Shown here: positions 30,266 through 40,063 of the stretch, in pieces
How positions within the stretch are numbered: position 1 is the first letter of the stretch
Layout of the letters: each line of letters begins with the position of its first letter
Assembly (NCBI RefSeq): GCF_016863295.1
Contig: NZ_BOOP01000026.1
Span: 106,043-170,042 of the forward strand
DNA length: 64,000 bases
Origin: Planotetraspora phitsanulokensis
GTDB taxonomy: Bacteria; Actinomycetota; Actinomycetes; Streptosporangiales; Streptosporangiaceae
Reading direction: 5' to 3'
Translations under genes and position numbers: made by a program
Notes under the pieces: generated by a model
The model's input: the letters and a program-made list of their open reading frames with translations, nothing else
What the model was told of the DNA's origin: nothing
Databases searched by the model: none

Positions 30266-31215
30266 CCATGACCACCACCCCGACGACCACCCGCCACAGC
30301 GTCGTCGAGCTCACCCAGGTGTCCCGCTGGTACGGCAACGTCGTCGCCGTCAACGACGTCACGATGACGATCGGACCTGGCGTGACCGGCCTGCTGGGTC
30401 CGAACGGCGCCGGCAAGTCCACGCTGCTCCACATGATGGCCGGGTTCCTCGCGCCCTCGGGCGGCTCGGCCACGCTCAACGGCCGGCGCATCTGGCGCAA
30501 CCACGAGATCTACCGGCTCATCGGGCTGGTCCCGGAGAAGGAGGCCGTCTACGGCTTCCTCACCGGATGGCAGTTCGTGCTCTCCGCCGCCCGGCTGCAC
30601 GGCCTGCCGTCTCCGGCGGACGCCGCGACCCGGGCCCTCGACCTCGTGGAGATGTCGCCGGCGAAGGACCGTCGCATCGAGACCTACTCCAAGGGCATGC
30701 GCCAGCGGGTGAAGGTCGCGGCCGCGCTGGTCCACGACCCCCAGGTGCTGCTGCTCGACGAGCCGTTCAACGGCATGGACCCGCGCCAGCGGCTCCATCT
30801 CATGGACCTCGTCCGGCAACTCGGCGAGGCCGGCCGGACCATCCTGTTCAGCTCGCACATCCTCGAAGAGGTCGAGCGGGTCGCCCAGCAGATCGAGGTG
30901 CTCGTCGCCGGTCGGCACGCGGCCTCCGGCAACTTCCGCGAGATCCGCAGGCGGATGACCGACCGGCCGCACCTGTTCCGGGTCCGGTCGAGCGACGACA
31001 GGCGGCTGGCCGCCGCGCTGATCGCGGACGCATCCTCCAGCGCGGTGTCGCTCACCGACCAGGGCGTCGAGGTTCAGGCCGTGGACTTCTCCCGGTTCAC
31101 CTCGCTGCTGCCCAAGCTCGCCAGGGACCTCGACATCCATCTGTGGCAGGTCTCTCCCACGGACGAGGACCTGGAGAGCGTCTTCTCCTACCTGATCTCC
31201 CGGAGCTCCGCATGA
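30262..31215 (+). CDS. ABC transporter ATP-binding protein 2
   Basis: The 317-residue ATPase carries Walker A GPNGAGKST (residues 45-53), a Q-loop region LVPEKEAVYG again with Glu, signature YSKGMRQRV, Walker B VLLLDEP followed by FNGMDP, and H-loop SSHILEE. It is a diverged paralogue of the first ATPase in the cassette; the C-terminal domain (about residues 230-317) differs. It starts at an ATGA overlap with permease 1. The two ATPases may form a heterodimer or two separate exporters. Confidence 0.9.
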   Translation: MTMTTTPTTTRHSVVELTQVSRWYGNVVAVNDVTMTIGPGVTGLLGPNGAGKSTLLHMMAGFLAPSGGSATLNGRRIWRNHEIYRLIGLVPEKEAVYGFLTGWQFVLSAARLHGLPSPADAATRALDLVEMSPAKDRRIETYSKGMRQRVKVAAALVHDPQVLLLDEPFNGMDPRQRLHLMDLVRQLGEAGRTILFSSHILEEVERVAQQIEVLVAGRHAASGNFREIRRRMTDRPHLFRVRSSDDRRLAAALIADASSSAVSLTDQGVEVQAVDFSRFTSLLPKLARDLDIHLWQVSPTDEDLESVFSYLISRSSA

Positions 31216-31282
31216 ACCCGCGGGCGTCCAAGGAAGGCGGCGGCGCGACGGCGCCGTCGAGCAGTCGAGCGGAGCGAGACCG

Positions 31283-31999
31283 ATGAACGCAGTCGTGGCG
31301 GATATCACCTATCGGGCGATGCTGGGGCGCAAGCGCATCTGGCTGCTCGCGCTGCTTCCGGCGGCGCTGATCGGCATGGCGGCGCTGCTGAGACTGATCG
31401 GCGGCCCGGACGAGCACACGGCCGTGACGCTCATGCAGACGTTCTCCATCGGGACGATGTTGCCGCTCCTCGGGCTCATCGCCGGCACCGGCGTGATCGC
31501 TCCGGAGATCGAGGACGGCACGATCATGCATCTGCTGGCCAAGCCGATCTCCCGGCCGGTGATCGCGCTGACGAAGTTCGCCGTCGCCGCGTCGCTGGTG
31601 GCGGTGTTCGGGGCGTTGAGCACATTCGTGGCGGCGTTCCTGCTGATCCGCGACGAGTCGGGCGTGGCCTACGGCTTCACGCTCGGCGCCCTGGTCGGCG
31701 GCGTGGCGTACGCGGCGGTGTTCATGCTCGTGGGCGTGCTCACCCGGCACGCGGTGACGGTCGGCGTCATCTACGCGCTCGTGTGGGAGGGCCTGGTCGG
31801 CGGATACGTGCCCGGCGCCCGGTCCCTGTCCATCCAGCAGTGGGCCCAGTCGATCGCCGACCGGATCTCCTCCTCCGCCTTCCTCACCTCGAACGTCTCA
31901 CTCGGCTTCGCCGTACCCGCGATGATCATCGTGACGGTGGGCGCGCTCGTGTGGGCTGGCCAGCGGCTGCGGTCGCTGTCGCTCACCGGCGACGAGTGA
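31283..31999 (+). CDS. ABC-2 type permease 2
   Basis: The 238-residue membrane protein has about six hydrophobic helices and the EIEDGTIMHLLAKPISRP segment typical of ABC-2 permeases just before the third helix. It follows the second ATPase by 67 bases, a larger gap than between the other cassette genes. It ends the cassette, 27 bases before a strong bidirectional terminator. Confidence 0.87.
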   Translation: MNAVVADITYRAMLGRKRIWLLALLPAALIGMAALLRLIGGPDEHTAVTLMQTFSIGTMLPLLGLIAGTGVIAPEIEDGTIMHLLAKPISRPVIALTKFAVAASLVAVFGALSTFVAAFLLIRDESGVAYGFTLGALVGGVAYAAVFMLVGVLTRHAVTVGVIYALVWEGLVGGYVPGARSLSIQQWAQSIADRISSSAFLTSNVSLGFAVPAMIIVTVGALVWAGQRLRSLSLTGDE

Positions 32000-32026
32000 C
32001 CTTCCAGCCGAATCCACCGGCGACGG

Positions 32027-32070
32027 AAAAGGCACGGTCCGCACCCTCCGGGGCGCGGACCGTGCCTTTT
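32027..32070. terminator. bidirectional terminator between the ABC cassette and glmM
   Basis: AAAAGGCACGGTCCGC pairs perfectly over 16 bases with its complement at 32055-32070, around a 12-base loop. T runs follow on both sides (TTTTCTTTT rightward), the classical form for two convergent units. Confidence 0.95.
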
Positions 32071-32085
32071 CTTTTCAGCGCTTGT

Positions 32086-33441
32086 TCAGGCGCAGACCGT
32101 ACGGACGACGTCCGCCAACCGGTGGGCCACGGACGACGCCTGGTCGTGCGACTCCGCCTCGACCATGACGCGGATCATCGGCTCGGTTCCGCTCGGCCGG
32201 ATGAGCACCCGTCCGGTGTCGCCGAGGTCGGCCTCCGCCTTGGCGACGGCCGCCAGCAGCTCGGGCGCGGACGCCTTCGCCTTGTCGACGTCACGGACGT
32301 TCACCAGCACCTGGGGCAGTTTGGTCATCACGGACGCCAGCTCCGCCAGCGACCGCTTCGACCGCGCCACCTCGGCCATCAGGTGCAACGAGGTGAGGAG
32401 ACCGTCGCCGGTCGTGGCGTGATCCAGCATGATCACATGACCGGACTGCTCCCCGCCGAAGTTGAACCCGCTCTGCTTCATCGCCTCCAGGACGTACCGG
32501 TCGCCCACGGCGGTCTCCACCATGTTCAGCCCGGCGTTCCGAATAGCGATCTTGAATCCGAGGTTGGACATCACGGTGGCGACCACGGTGTCCTCGGCCA
32601 GGCGGCCGTCGGCGTGCATGGCCAGCGCCAGGATCGCCATGATCTGGTCGCCGTCGACCTCGTCGCCGTCGGCGGTCACCGCGAGGCAACGATCGGCGTC
32701 ACCGTCGTAGGCGACTCCGAGGTCGGCGCCGCGCTCGATGACGGCCGCCTTGAGAGCGCCGAGATGCGTCGACCCGACGCCTTCGTTGATGTTGAGACCG
32801 TCCGGAGTGGCGCCGATGGTCTCAACGACCGCGCCCGAGCGCAGCAGCGCCTCGGGGGCGACCATGTGCGCCGCGCCGTGCGCGCAGTCGACGACCACGC
32901 GGAGCCCGTCCAGACGGTGGGGCAGGGTGGACAACAGGTGCGAGACGTATCGATCCGCCTCGCCGTACGCCTCCCGGACCCGGCCCACGGACGGGCCGAC
33001 CGGGCGGTCCCACTTCTCCCCGAGCCGCTGCTCGATCTCGTTCTCCACCGCGTCGGGCAGCTTGTACCCGCCACGCGTGAAGAACTTGACCCCGTTGTCC
33101 GGAGCCGGATTGTGGGACGCGGAGAGCATGACACCGAGGTCGGCTCCCAGCGCGGATGTCAGATACGCGACCGCCGGGGTGGGCAGCACGCCGAGCCGAA
33201 GCACATCCACGCCTGACGACGCGAGGCCGGCGACCACGGACGCCTCAAGGAATTCCCCTGAGGCCCGCGGGTCCCGGCCTACGACGGCGATCGGGCGGCC
33301 GCGCCGCCCGACGCTGGCGTGGAACGCCCCGGCGTCGCCGAGGACATGAGCGGCGGCCACGGACAAGTCCATGGCCAGTTCCGCGGTGAGGTCGCGACCC
33401 GCGACCCCACGTACCCCGTCGGTGCCGAAAAGGCGTCCCAA
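32086..33441 (-). CDS. glmM: phosphoglucosamine mutase
   Basis: The 451-residue enzyme converts glucosamine-6-phosphate to glucosamine-1-phosphate for UDP-GlcNAc and peptidoglycan. It has [11 protein letters not shown] at the very N terminus, the active phosphoserine in LSASHNP near residue 109, the metal loop AYDGDADRC near residue 240, and [14 protein letters not shown] at the C terminus. Homology begins exactly at a TTG codon (33441), one base after the rpsI stop (TAAGTTG), so it probably starts with TTG by translational coupling; no in-frame ATG or GTG is nearer. No glmS lies next to it, although it is often close in this phylum. Confidence 0.95.
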   Translation of the reverse strand: MGRLFGTDGVRGVAGRDLTAELAMDLSVAAAHVLGDAGAFHASVGRRGRPIAVVGRDPRASGEFLEASVVAGLASSGVDVLRLGVLPTPAVAYLTSALGADLGVMLSASHNPAPDNGVKFFTRGGYKLPDAVENEIEQRLGEKWDRPVGPSVGRVREAYGEADRYVSHLLSTLPHRLDGLRVVVDCAHGAAHMVAPEALLRSGAVVETIGATPDGLNINEGVGSTHLGALKAAVIERGADLGVAYDGDADRCLAVTADGDEVDGDQIMAILALAMHADGRLAEDTVVATVMSNLGFKIAIRNAGLNMVETAVGDRYVLEAMKQSGFNFGGEQSGHVIMLDHATTGDGLLTSLHLMAEVARSKRSLAELASVMTKLPQVLVNVRDVDKAKASAPELLAAVAKAEADLGDTGRVLIRPSGTEPMIRVMVEAESHDQASSVAHRLADVVRTVCA

Positions 33442-33442
33442 C

Positions 33443-33964
<522 letters not shown>

Positions 33965-33994
33965 GGTTCTCCTCTTACTTTCCTGGCTCGACGA

Positions 33995-34438
33995 TTACTG
34001 GGCGATCTGGGTGATCTCGAAGGTCACCGGCTTCTGAGCCGTGTGCGGGTGCTCGGCTCCCGCATAGACCTTGAGCTTCTTGGCCATCTTCCGGCCGAGG
34101 GCGTTCTTGGGCAGCATGCCCTTGACCGCCTTCTCCACGGCCCGGTCCGGCCGCTTCTCCATGAGCTCGCCGTAGGTCACGGCGCGCAGACCACCGGGGT
34201 AGCCCGAGTGGCGGTACGCCTTCTTCTGCTCGAGCTTGTTGCCGGTCAGGGCGATCTTGTCCGCGTTGATGACGATGACGAAGTCACCCGTGTCGACATG
34301 CGGAGCGAAGATCGGCTTGTGCTTGCCGCGAAGCAGAGTGGCGACGTGGCTGGCCAGCCGGCCGAGCACGACGTCGGTGGCGTCGATGACGTACCACTGA
34401 CGTTCGACGTCGTTGGGCTTCGGTGAGAACGTGCGCAC
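33995..34438 (-). CDS. rplM: 50S ribosomal protein L13
   Basis: The 147-residue L13 is an early-assembly protein of the large subunit. Recognisable segments are [16 protein letters not shown] near residue 16, [27 protein letters not shown] and [10 protein letters not shown]. It starts at GTG 34438. It is the first gene of the rplM-rpsI-glmM unit, and a good promoter lies about 143 bases upstream. Confidence 0.97.
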   Translation of the reverse strand: MRTFSPKPNDVERQWYVIDATDVVLGRLASHVATLLRGKHKPIFAPHVDTGDFVIVINADKIALTGNKLEQKKAYRHSGYPGGLRAVTYGELMEKRPDRAVEKAVKGMLPKNALGRKMAKKLKVYAGAEHPHTAQKPVTFEITQIAQ

Positions 34439-34540
34439 GGCAGTGCCTTCTGTCGGAATGTGAACTCTCGGTAGGTTGCGCAGGCACGGCGACAACCTCC
34501 GTCTCCACTGAACGGGAGAAGGCGCCGGACGCGCCGCGAG

Positions 34541-34560
34541 CCGGTCTTCTCGCAGACCGG
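34541..34560 (-). other. hairpin in the rplM leader
   Basis: CCGGTCT and AGACCGG pair across a six-base loop within the roughly 135-base leader between the rplM promoter and start. A feedback role is possible but no known L13-leader motif is recognised. Confidence 0.35.
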
Positions 34561-34580
34561 TCCACACACAACGAACTAGC

Positions 34581-34610
34581 AGACTAACCGACCTCATGCG
34601 GCAGGGTCAA
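34581..34610 (-). promoter_or_regulatory. rplM-rpsI-glmM promoter
   Basis: Reading leftward, TTGACC (-35) is separated by 18 bases from TAGTCT (-10), a good match for a housekeeping sigma promoter. Confidence 0.75.
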
Positions 34611-34663
34611 AACGACGCCCGCACCGCGAAGATCAGACGGACATCTGACCCCAAGGTAACATT

Positions 34664-34673
34664 TGAACGTTCA
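34664..34673. promoter_or_regulatory. palindrome in the rplM/CAP-gene divergent region
   Basis: TGAACGTTCA is a perfect 10-base palindrome in an AT-rich patch between the rplM promoter and the CAP-domain gene. It may be an operator for the rightward gene. Confidence 0.35.
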
Positions 34674-34735
34674 GCAAATACTTTCTCGTTGTCCCCTTCT
34701 TCCACATGCCGCGGATCTCTATATTTGACTGCGCT

Positions 34736-35488
34736 ATGTGGCAGACCCCTCACACCCGGCATACCCGGCGGACGCCCCGGCGTGGGACCCGCGTTGGGCT
34801 GCTGGCGTGCGTGCTGGCGATCCTGCTCTTCGGTGTCGTGGTCGGCAGGCTGACCATGAACGACGGCGGCGTCGACGAGGTCTACCTGCGCAATTCCCAG
34901 CCGTCGCCCAGCGCGGTCGCCGAGAGCCGCAAGGACCGCCCGCCGCTGGAGGCCGTACGGCCGCAGACGCCCGCGTCCCGGGCGGCGACCTCGATCATCC
35001 GGCCGTCCGCCACGCCGGCCCCGAGCCCGGGCCCGTCAGACCGGGGGCCGCAACGCAACCCCGGCTTCACCGGCTTCACCCGGCCTCCGTCCCGTGGCAG
35101 CGGCGTCCAGATCTTCACCAGCAAGAAGGTCGTGAAGCTGGTCAACGTCGAGCGGGCCAAAGCCGGATGCCGGCCGCTGCGCCTGGACAGGCGTCTGGTC
35201 CGGTCGGCGCAGGTCCACTCGGTGGAGATGGCCAAGAGCAACGTCTTCGACCACAACTCCCCCGACGGCGAGACCCCCTGGTCGCGTATGGCCAAGGCGG
35301 GCTACAAGGACGGCGGGGCGGAGAACATCGCCCGCGGCTACCGGTCGGCGGATGAGGCCGTGCGTGGCTGGATGAACAGCCCGGGGCACAGCCGCAACCT
35401 GCTCAACTGCCGGCTGGTGGCGACGGGGGTGGCGGTGGCCATCGGACCTGGAGGTCCATGGTGGACCCAGGACTTCGGGTATTCGTGA
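34736..35488 (+). CDS. membrane-anchored CAP-domain protein
   Basis: The 250-residue protein starts with a basic segment (TRHTRRTPRRGTR), one membrane helix (residues 19-38), a Pro/Ser/Arg-rich linker, then a CAP/SCP domain (about 115-250). The CAP hallmarks are VNVERAKAGCRPL, MAKSNVFDHNSPDG with the metal-type histidine, GAENIARGY, WMNSPGHSRNLLNC and WWTQDFG. Bacterial CAP proteins are secreted or cell-surface proteins of mostly unknown activity. I favour ATG 34736; ATG 34706 is also possible. It is followed 41 bases later by the first of two related membrane-protein genes. Confidence 0.85.
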   Translation: MWQTPHTRHTRRTPRRGTRVGLLACVLAILLFGVVVGRLTMNDGGVDEVYLRNSQPSPSAVAESRKDRPPLEAVRPQTPASRAATSIIRPSATPAPSPGPSDRGPQRNPGFTGFTRPPSRGSGVQIFTSKKVVKLVNVERAKAGCRPLRLDRRLVRSAQVHSVEMAKSNVFDHNSPDGETPWSRMAKAGYKDGGAENIARGYRSADEAVRGWMNSPGHSRNLLNCRLVATGVAVAIGPGGPWWTQDFGYS

Positions 35489-35516
35489 CCCTTCCTCATG
35501 TGCTCTGATACCCGGC

Positions 35517-35529
35517 TAATCTCGGGCGC
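35517..35529 (+). promoter_or_regulatory. leaderless-type -10 of the 406-residue membrane protein gene
   Basis: TAATCT is followed by seven bases and the ATG at 35530. Confidence 0.45.
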
Positions 35530-36750
35530 ATGGGTTATCCCGGCGACCAACATCCACATCGCCCGCCGTTCACACCTCCCGACCCGCCGAGCTGGCGGGA
35601 CGCCCCGCCGCACCAGGCCGAGGAGACCTCCTCGCCGTACGGCGGCCCGCACACTCGGGAGCCCTCCCCCTTTGAGACCGGAGAGATCGCCGCGCCATAC
35701 GGAACGGCGGGCGGATACCGGCAGGACACCGCGCCCTACGGTGCCGGGCCTGGACGCCAGCAGGACTCACCCTTCGGTCCCGGGCCAGGGTTCCAACAGG
35801 ACTCGCCCTTCGGCGCCGGACCCGGATACCAACAGGACTCACCCTTCGGCGCCGGACCCGGATACCAACAGGACTCACCCTTCGGGGCGACGTCGAACGA
35901 TCGCCGGCAGAACGACTCCGGCCAGGGCTACGGCGATCCGGGAACCGCGATCGACTCGTTCGGCGCGGGTCCCTCGGCTCCGCCGCCCGGCCCGCCCCCG
36001 CCGCCCGAGCCGAAGTGGGACCCTGACGCCCGGGTGCCCCTGTGGCGTCGTCCGCTCGTTTTCGGCATCGCACTGGTCGCGCTGATCGCCGCACTGTTCG
36101 CCGGGCTCTGGGTCGCCGCGAAGAACGACAAGCCGACGGTCCGCAAGCAGGTCATGCCGACGCCGACGATCGTCGTGCCGTCGGGTCCCGGCGGCAAGTT
36201 CGGCTACGCCGAGTCCCGCGCCACGGACAAGTCGCCGCTGTCCGTCAAGGAGCTGTTCGGCAAGAAGAAGATCACCCTGAACAAGCACTCCTACCAGATG
36301 ACGGTGTGGCGCACGGAGAAGAAGTGCGCCGACGGCATCTCGGGGGCGAAGATCACGAAGGCTCTGAAGGCGGGCTCCTGCACGCAGATGATCCGCGCGA
36401 GCTTCCGGGACGCCAAGGGCTCGATCATCGGCACCATCGGCGTGGCGAACCTCAAGACCTCCTCCGGCGCCAAGAAGGTGGCCTCGGCGGGCGGCGGCGG
36501 CGAGCGCACCGACTACCTCAAGCCGTTGCCGGGCAAGGACTCGGTCACCAAGAACCTCGGCTCGGGCGAGGCGTACGCCGGCGGGTGGACGCACGGCCAC
36601 TACACCGTCCTGCTGTGGTTCCAGTTCAAGGACGGCCACAAGCCGAGCAAGACCGGCTTGAAGCAGCTCTACCAGGCGGCCGTGGACATCACCGATGCGA
36701 CGGTTTTCCCTGCCCTCGAAACCCGATCGCTCACCGGAGGACATGCCTGA
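35530..36750 (+). CDS. single-pass membrane protein with QQDSPFG repeats (paralogue A)
   Basis: The 406-residue protein has a cytoplasmic N-terminal region of about 170 residues rich in Pro, Gly, Gln and Asp. It includes four 12-residue repeats of the form GPGYQQDSPFGA (residues 73-120) and a poly-Pro stretch. One membrane helix follows (about 176-196, preceded by RR). The C-terminal domain of about 200 residues, predicted outside, has two cysteines (KKCADG and GSCTQM) in a segment K-C-x16-C-x4-RASF. The same C-terminal pattern occurs in the next, much larger protein. I do not recognise a named family. Codon use is like its neighbours, so recent transfer is not suggested. Confidence 0.82.
   Translation: MGYPGDQHPHRPPFTPPDPPSWRDAPPHQAEETSSPYGGPHTREPSPFETGEIAAPYGTAGGYRQDTAPYGAGPGRQQDSPFGPGPGFQQDSPFGAGPGYQQDSPFGAGPGYQQDSPFGATSNDRRQNDSGQGYGDPGTAIDSFGAGPSAPPPGPPPPPEPKWDPDARVPLWRRPLVFGIALVALIAALFAGLWVAAKNDKPTVRKQVMPTPTIVVPSGPGGKFGYAESRATDKSPLSVKELFGKKKITLNKHSYQMTVWRTEKKCADGISGAKITKALKAGSCTQMIRASFRDAKGSIIGTIGVANLKTSSGAKKVASAGGGGERTDYLKPLPGKDSVTKNLGSGEAYAGGWTHGHYTVLLWFQFKDGHKPSKTGLKQLYQAAVDITDATVFPALETRSLTGGHA
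35746..35889 (+). repeat. four 36-base in-frame repeats
   Basis: Four tandem 36-base units encode GPG[RFY]QQDSPFG[PA]. The last two differ at only a few bases, suggesting recent duplication. Confidence 0.9.
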
Positions 36751-36855
36751 CACGGCTGGTCACCAGTGCGTTCATATGGTGATCTTCTCGGACGAACGGC
36801 CCCCGGGGTCCCCTCGGAAACGCCCATAGCGACACGGCGATCTCGTCTACGCCGA

Positions 36856-36868
36856 TACGCTTCCGGCT
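36856..36868 (+). promoter_or_regulatory. leaderless-type -10 of the 1064-residue membrane protein gene
   Basis: TACGCT is followed by seven bases and the ATG at 36869, in the context GATACGCTTCCG shared with coaA. Confidence 0.5.
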
Positions 36869-39800
36869 ATGCGTGGCCAGGATTCCGGTTCCGAGCACGA
36901 AAACGATATGGCATGGACTCGCCGTGAGGCGGACGCCCAGAACTCGGCGGCAGCCGCTACGCCACCGCCGAGCTTCGGCCGTTCGCCCGCCGGGGAGGAG
37001 GCGGCGTGGACTCCCGAGGAAGAGCCCGCCTACAACTGGTTCTCACCGCCCCCGGCGGAGGTCCCCGACACCGAGACCTCCGACCGTTTCGAGGACACCA
37101 ACCAGTTCAGGGCCATCAAGCCGTCGGACTCGTTCCCGCCGTTCCAGTCTTCCGGCGCCGCACCGGCCTCCCACCACGACCGTCCGCACGGCGTTGAAGG
37201 CCCGGGGACGACGCCCGCGCCCGAGTCCGCGCTGGAGCCCACGCCCACGTTGGAGCAGGCACCGGGGACCACGCCCGCACCGGATACCGCCCTCGCACCG
37301 GGGATCGCGCCGCATGCCCCCGGACCCGGACGGCACACGCTGAGCCGGCCGGCTTCGCTGGGCGCCTTCGCATCCCAGCCCGAGGAGCCGAACCAGCAGC
37401 CGGAGCGCCCGTGGTCGGGCGGCACCTGGCCGGAGAGCACCTGGTCCGGCGGCTCCGCCGTACAGGCGGATCCCGTGTGGGAGACCGGCGTCGCAGGCCA
37501 GTCCTCCCCCGCCCAGGACGCGCACAGCGCCCAGGACCCCTTCACCGGGCAGGACGCCATCGCGGCCCAGAGCCCCGCAGCCGCCCAGGATCCCCTCACC
37601 ACGCACGATCCCTTCACGGCGCAGGATCCCGTCGCCGCCCAGGACCTCTTCACCGCGCAGGATCCCGTTCCCGCCCACGATCCCTTCACCGCGCACAACC
37701 CTGTCACCACGCGCGAGCCCTTCAGCGCGCAGAACTCCGATACCGCCCAGGACCTCTTCAGGGCCGGAGAGCCAGGCGATGCGGGCGCGCATGCGGCGCA
37801 CCCCGCCGATCCGCATGCTCTCCTGGAGGAGCCCGGCGGCCACGGCGACTGGCCTCCCCCGTGGACGCCGCCGCCCAACCTGGAGGATCGCTCCCGGCCG
37901 TGGAGCCCCGACCCCGGCGTGGACCCGTCAGACGACGCGTCTTTCCGCGACGGCTCCCGGCCCGCCCGGCACGCGGCCTGGCCGGCTCCCGCACCTGAGA
38001 CGTACGGGGCCTCCCAGCCGAATCCGGCTCCGGAGGCGGCCCCAGCCCAGCCCCATGACGCCTCCGAGACGTACGGCTCTGCTCTGCCGTATGACCCGGT
38101 CGATCCCGGCGACCCGCTCGGGTACCGCCGCCACGCGGATAGCGCCGGACCCGCTCACGATGCCCCTGTGCCGGAAGTTCCCGTCTCGGGGGCTCCGGTC
38201 TTCGGGGCCCCGGTGTACGAGACTTCGCGGCATGACCTCCCCGGTCACGACGCCCACGTCCTGGACAGCCCCGTCCTCGACATCCCAGTCGTCGGCGCGG
38301 CCGGACACGATGTGGCCGCCCACGAACGGTATGGACAGGATGATCTCCTTTCGAGCGCCCCGGTTCTCGGCGCACCCGTCTACGACACGCCCGTCCTGCC
38401 GACCCCCGGCCACGGCACATCGGGCGACGCCCTCGACGGCGACGGCGGCATCCCGGGCGGAGACCGGACCGGCGGGGAGCGCGTCGACGGAGCCGAGGCC
38501 GCGTCCACCCGGCCCGCCGAGCCCGGGGACGTCCCCGTCTGGCCTCCGCGGCTGACCGGCGAGGAGGTCCCCCCTGCCGATGGCAGGCCCCTCCACCACG
38601 AGGCTCCTCCCGTCGAGCACGAGGCCGCCGCCATCGAGGTGGCCGACGCCAGAACCGAGTGGCCGCTGGGCTCGTCCGCGGCGCGGACCGACGCCACGGA
38701 ACAGCCGCCTCTGCCGGTGGACCCGGCCGACACCCGGACCGGCGTCTACGAGCCGTTCTCGAGCACCGGCCTCCCCGCCGACCTCGCGCCCGGCAACGCA
38801 TCCGGCATCGCCTCCGACGAGGCTCTCGCGGGGCCCTCCGCCGTCCGCGACGAGGCCCCTTCCGGCTGGGGCTCCGGTGACGGGGATGGCCCTCCGACCG
38901 GAACCGTACGATCACTGTGGCCGCGTCTCGAGAACGATCCGTCCGGATCCGGTCAGGGCGCCGACGAGGCGATCGCGCTGGCGATCACGCCGACGTCGGG
39001 CTTCCCCCCGCCGGAGACGGGGCACCACGTGCTGCCGATCGAGGAGCCCTCAGGCTCGCAGCCGCCACAGACACCGTCCCCCCACATGACACCTGGACAC
39101 ATGCCCCCCGCTCCAACACCGCAGAACCCTGCTACCGCCCCGACGACCCCCTTCGCGTTCACCCCGGTCACGCCGCCGAAGGCGGCCATGAAGAGCCTGC
39201 CCGCCGGATTCGACTCGCTCGGATCAGCGCATGAGATGGACGCCGACGGCCCGCCCACCACTCCTCAGCCCAAGGTCCCCGTTCTCCCGGGTCCGCCGCC
39301 TGATCTCCCTCCGGTCTCCCAGGACGACCGCGGCAGGCCGGCCTCCGGAATGGCCAAGAGGGTGCTGCTGGCCGCCGGTGGCGCCGTGGTCATCGCCTGC
39401 ATCGGCGCCGCCGCGTTCTACGCCTATACGGGCCAGTCGACGACCGGCGCGACCACCGCCGCACCCGCGGCCGCCCCTTCAGCGGCCGGCACGCCGGACG
39501 TGGCGGAGGCTCCCTCCCCGAAGCCGGTGGCGGCCACGATCCTCGACTCGCAGAAGACCGATCCCCGGAAGATGTCGCTGACGGAGGCGTTCCCCGTGTC
39601 GCGGGTGACCGTCGCCGGGCGCGCTTTCAGACGGGTCAAGGTCGGCAGCACCGACACGTGCGCCCAGGCGGCCAGCGGCACGTTCGCGGTGGCGCTCCAG
39701 AAGCAGAAGTGCAGCCGGGTGCTCCGGGCGACCTACGTGGACTCGAAGAAGCAGTTCGCGGTCACGACCGGGATAGCCGTCCTGCCCACCAAGCAGGCCG

Positions 39801-40063
39801 CGCTGAGCGTCGACCAGAGCAAGAATCTCGGCGGCAACCAGTGGTTCCGGGGCCTCGACGGCACCGCCGAGACGGCGACCGACCGGGTGACGATCTCCGG
39901 AGGCTACGCCGCGGGGATGGTCTGGGGCCGCTACATCGTGTTCAGCTACGCCACCTACGCCGACGGCCACACACCCGATCTCAAGGACAAGAGCCTCGGC
40001 CCGGTCAGCGGCGCCTTCCGCGACCACACCTCCGAAGTGCTGGAAAAGCGCCTCACGAGTTGA
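36869..40063 (+). CDS. giant single-pass membrane protein with hexapeptide repeats (paralogue B)
   Basis: The 1064-residue protein has an N-terminal region of about 825 residues, rich in Pro, Ala, Asp, Glu and His and almost certainly disordered. It includes 14 tandem six-residue units of the type QDPFTA (residues 216-299) and later APV[FY]-type motifs. One membrane helix lies at about 831-851, preceded by MAKR, predicting N-in/C-out. The C-terminal domain of about 210 residues has paired cysteines (DTCAQAASG and KQKCSRV) followed by [10 protein letters not shown], matching the arrangement in paralogue A (C-x16-C, then RASFRDAKG). No catalytic motif is seen. The gene's last 11 bases overlap convergent truA. 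Confidence 0.82.
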   Translation: MRGQDSGSEHENDMAWTRREADAQNSAAAATPPPSFGRSPAGEEAAWTPEEEPAYNWFSPPPAEVPDTETSDRFEDTNQFRAIKPSDSFPPFQSSGAAPASHHDRPHGVEGPGTTPAPESALEPTPTLEQAPGTTPAPDTALAPGIAPHAPGPGRHTLSRPASLGAFASQPEEPNQQPERPWSGGTWPESTWSGGSAVQADPVWETGVAGQSSPAQDAHSAQDPFTGQDAIAAQSPAAAQDPLTTHDPFTAQDPVAAQDLFTAQDPVPAHDPFTAHNPVTTREPFSAQNSDTAQDLFRAGEPGDAGAHAAHPADPHALLEEPGGHGDWPPPWTPPPNLEDRSRPWSPDPGVDPSDDASFRDGSRPARHAAWPAPAPETYGASQPNPAPEAAPAQPHDASETYGSALPYDPVDPGDPLGYRRHADSAGPAHDAPVPEVPVSGAPVFGAPVYETSRHDLPGHDAHVLDSPVLDIPVVGAAGHDVAAHERYGQDDLLSSAPVLGAPVYDTPVLPTPGHGTSGDALDGDGGIPGGDRTGGERVDGAEAASTRPAEPGDVPVWPPRLTGEEVPPADGRPLHHEAPPVEHEAAAIEVADARTEWPLGSSAARTDATEQPPLPVDPADTRTGVYEPFSSTGLPADLAPGNASGIASDEALAGPSAVRDEAPSGWGSGDGDGPPTGTVRSLWPRLENDPSGSGQGADEAIALAITPTSGFPPPETGHHVLPIEEPSGSQPPQTPSPHMTPGHMPPAPTPQNPATAPTTPFAFTPVTPPKAAMKSLPAGFDSLGSAHEMDADGPPTTPQPKVPVLPGPPPDLPPVSQDDRGRPASGMAKRVLLAAGGAVVIACIGAAAFYAYTGQSTTGATTAAPAAAPSAAGTPDVAEAPSPKPVAATILDSQKTDPRKMSLTEAFPVSRVTVAGRAFRRVKVGSTDTCAQAASGTFAVALQKQKCSRVLRATYVDSKKQFAVTTGIAVLPTKQAALSVDQSKNLGGNQWFRGLDGTAETATDRVTISGGYAAGMVWGRYIVFSYATYADGHTPDLKDKSLGPVSGAFRDHTSEVLEKRLTS
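37514..37765 (+). repeat. fourteen degenerate 18-base repeats
   Basis: Fourteen consecutive in-frame 18-base units encode hexapeptides such as QDPFTA, HDPFTA and QDLFTA. The third base of codons varies between units, so the peptide pattern rather than the DNA is conserved. Confidence 0.85.

Noticed and set aside
37514..37765. CRISPR or tandem DNA repeat unrelated to coding
   Set aside because: The period is in frame, the peptide is conserved and synonymous positions vary, so it is a coding repeat.
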